In this document: positions 5,983 to 6,051 of the stretch, piece after piece
How positions within the stretch are numbered: the first letter of the stretch is position 1
Layout of the letters: each line of letters starts with the position of its first letter
Origin: Fimenecus sp964457415
GTDB taxonomy: Bacteria > Bacillota > Clostridia > Oscillospirales > Acutalibacteraceae
DNA: 6,051 bases
Direction of reading: 5' to 3'
Assembly: GCA_964457415.1 (NCBI GenBank)
Contig: CAYWFB010000083.1
Coordinates: 1-6,051, forward strand
Translations under genes and position numbers: made by a program
The notes under the pieces: model-generated
Told to the model about the DNA's origin: nothing
Databases searched by the model: none
The model's input: only the letters and a program-made list of their open reading frames with translations

Positions 5983-6000
5983 ATTAAGGGTAATCAATTT

Positions 6001-6051
6001 AGGGGTATAGCTCAGTTGGTAGAGCAGCGGTCTCCAAAACCGCGTGCCGAG
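6001..6051 (+). tRNA. tRNA-Trp (CCA), 5' part, cut by window end
   Basis: The first 51 nt of a tRNA are present: acceptor 5' strand AGGGGTA, D-stem GCTC/GAGC with a typical AGTTGGTA loop, anticodon stem GCGGT/ACCGC, and loop CTCCAAA with anticodon CCA at 6034-6036. The A1 start and this loop are typical of bacterial tRNA-Trp. The T-arm, 3' acceptor strand and CCA end lie outside the window. Confidence 0.93.

Overview
This window looks like an ordinary chromosomal segment from a low-to-moderate GC Gram-positive anaerobe. A member of the Clostridia (Ruminococcaceae/Oscillospiraceae-like) is my best guess. The reasons are AGGAG-type ribosome binding sites, near-consensus TTGACA/TATAAT promoters, short hairpin-plus-T terminators, tRNA genes with encoded CCA, and the protein families present. 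The lineage is inferred from style, not from a search.

Layout. Positions 1-129 hold a regulatory region with repeated TACAAT-containing motifs and a long dyad over a good promoter. It leads into a PAP2-type membrane phosphatase (130-759, +). A hairpin/T-run terminator lies directly against the start codon of a class B penicillin-binding protein (810-2405, +). A perfect 12-bp hairpin (2409-2436) separates this gene from a convergent minus-strand pair: a HAD-family phosphatase (5126-4275) followed 37 nt later by a two-domain family 3 glycoside hydrolase of the beta-N-acetylhexosaminidase type (4237-2465). Next come a plus-strand tRNA with a CAU anticodon (5346-5422), which looks like the lysidine-modified tRNA-Ile2, and a two-way terminator. 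A 5'-truncated alpha/beta-hydrolase remnant on the minus strand (about 5907-5476) follows. Last is the promoter and first 51 nt of a tRNA-Trp gene (6001-6051, cut by the window edge).

How the genes may work together. The PAP2 phosphatase (possible undecaprenyl pyrophosphate recycling), the penicillin-binding protein (peptidoglycan cross-linking) and the GH3 enzyme (possible GlcNAc or muropeptide recycling) share a plausible cell-wall theme. This is inference: they sit in two separate transcription units and no pathway is proven by the sequence.

I see no CRISPR array, insertion sequence, phage gene, toxin-antitoxin pair or evidently new multi-gene system. The points most worth a second look are the dyad over the PAP2 promoter, the terminator whose 3' arm contains the only ribosome-binding sequence of the penicillin-binding protein, the KTG-to-KTA change in that protein's active site, and the beheaded hydrolase between two tRNA genes.
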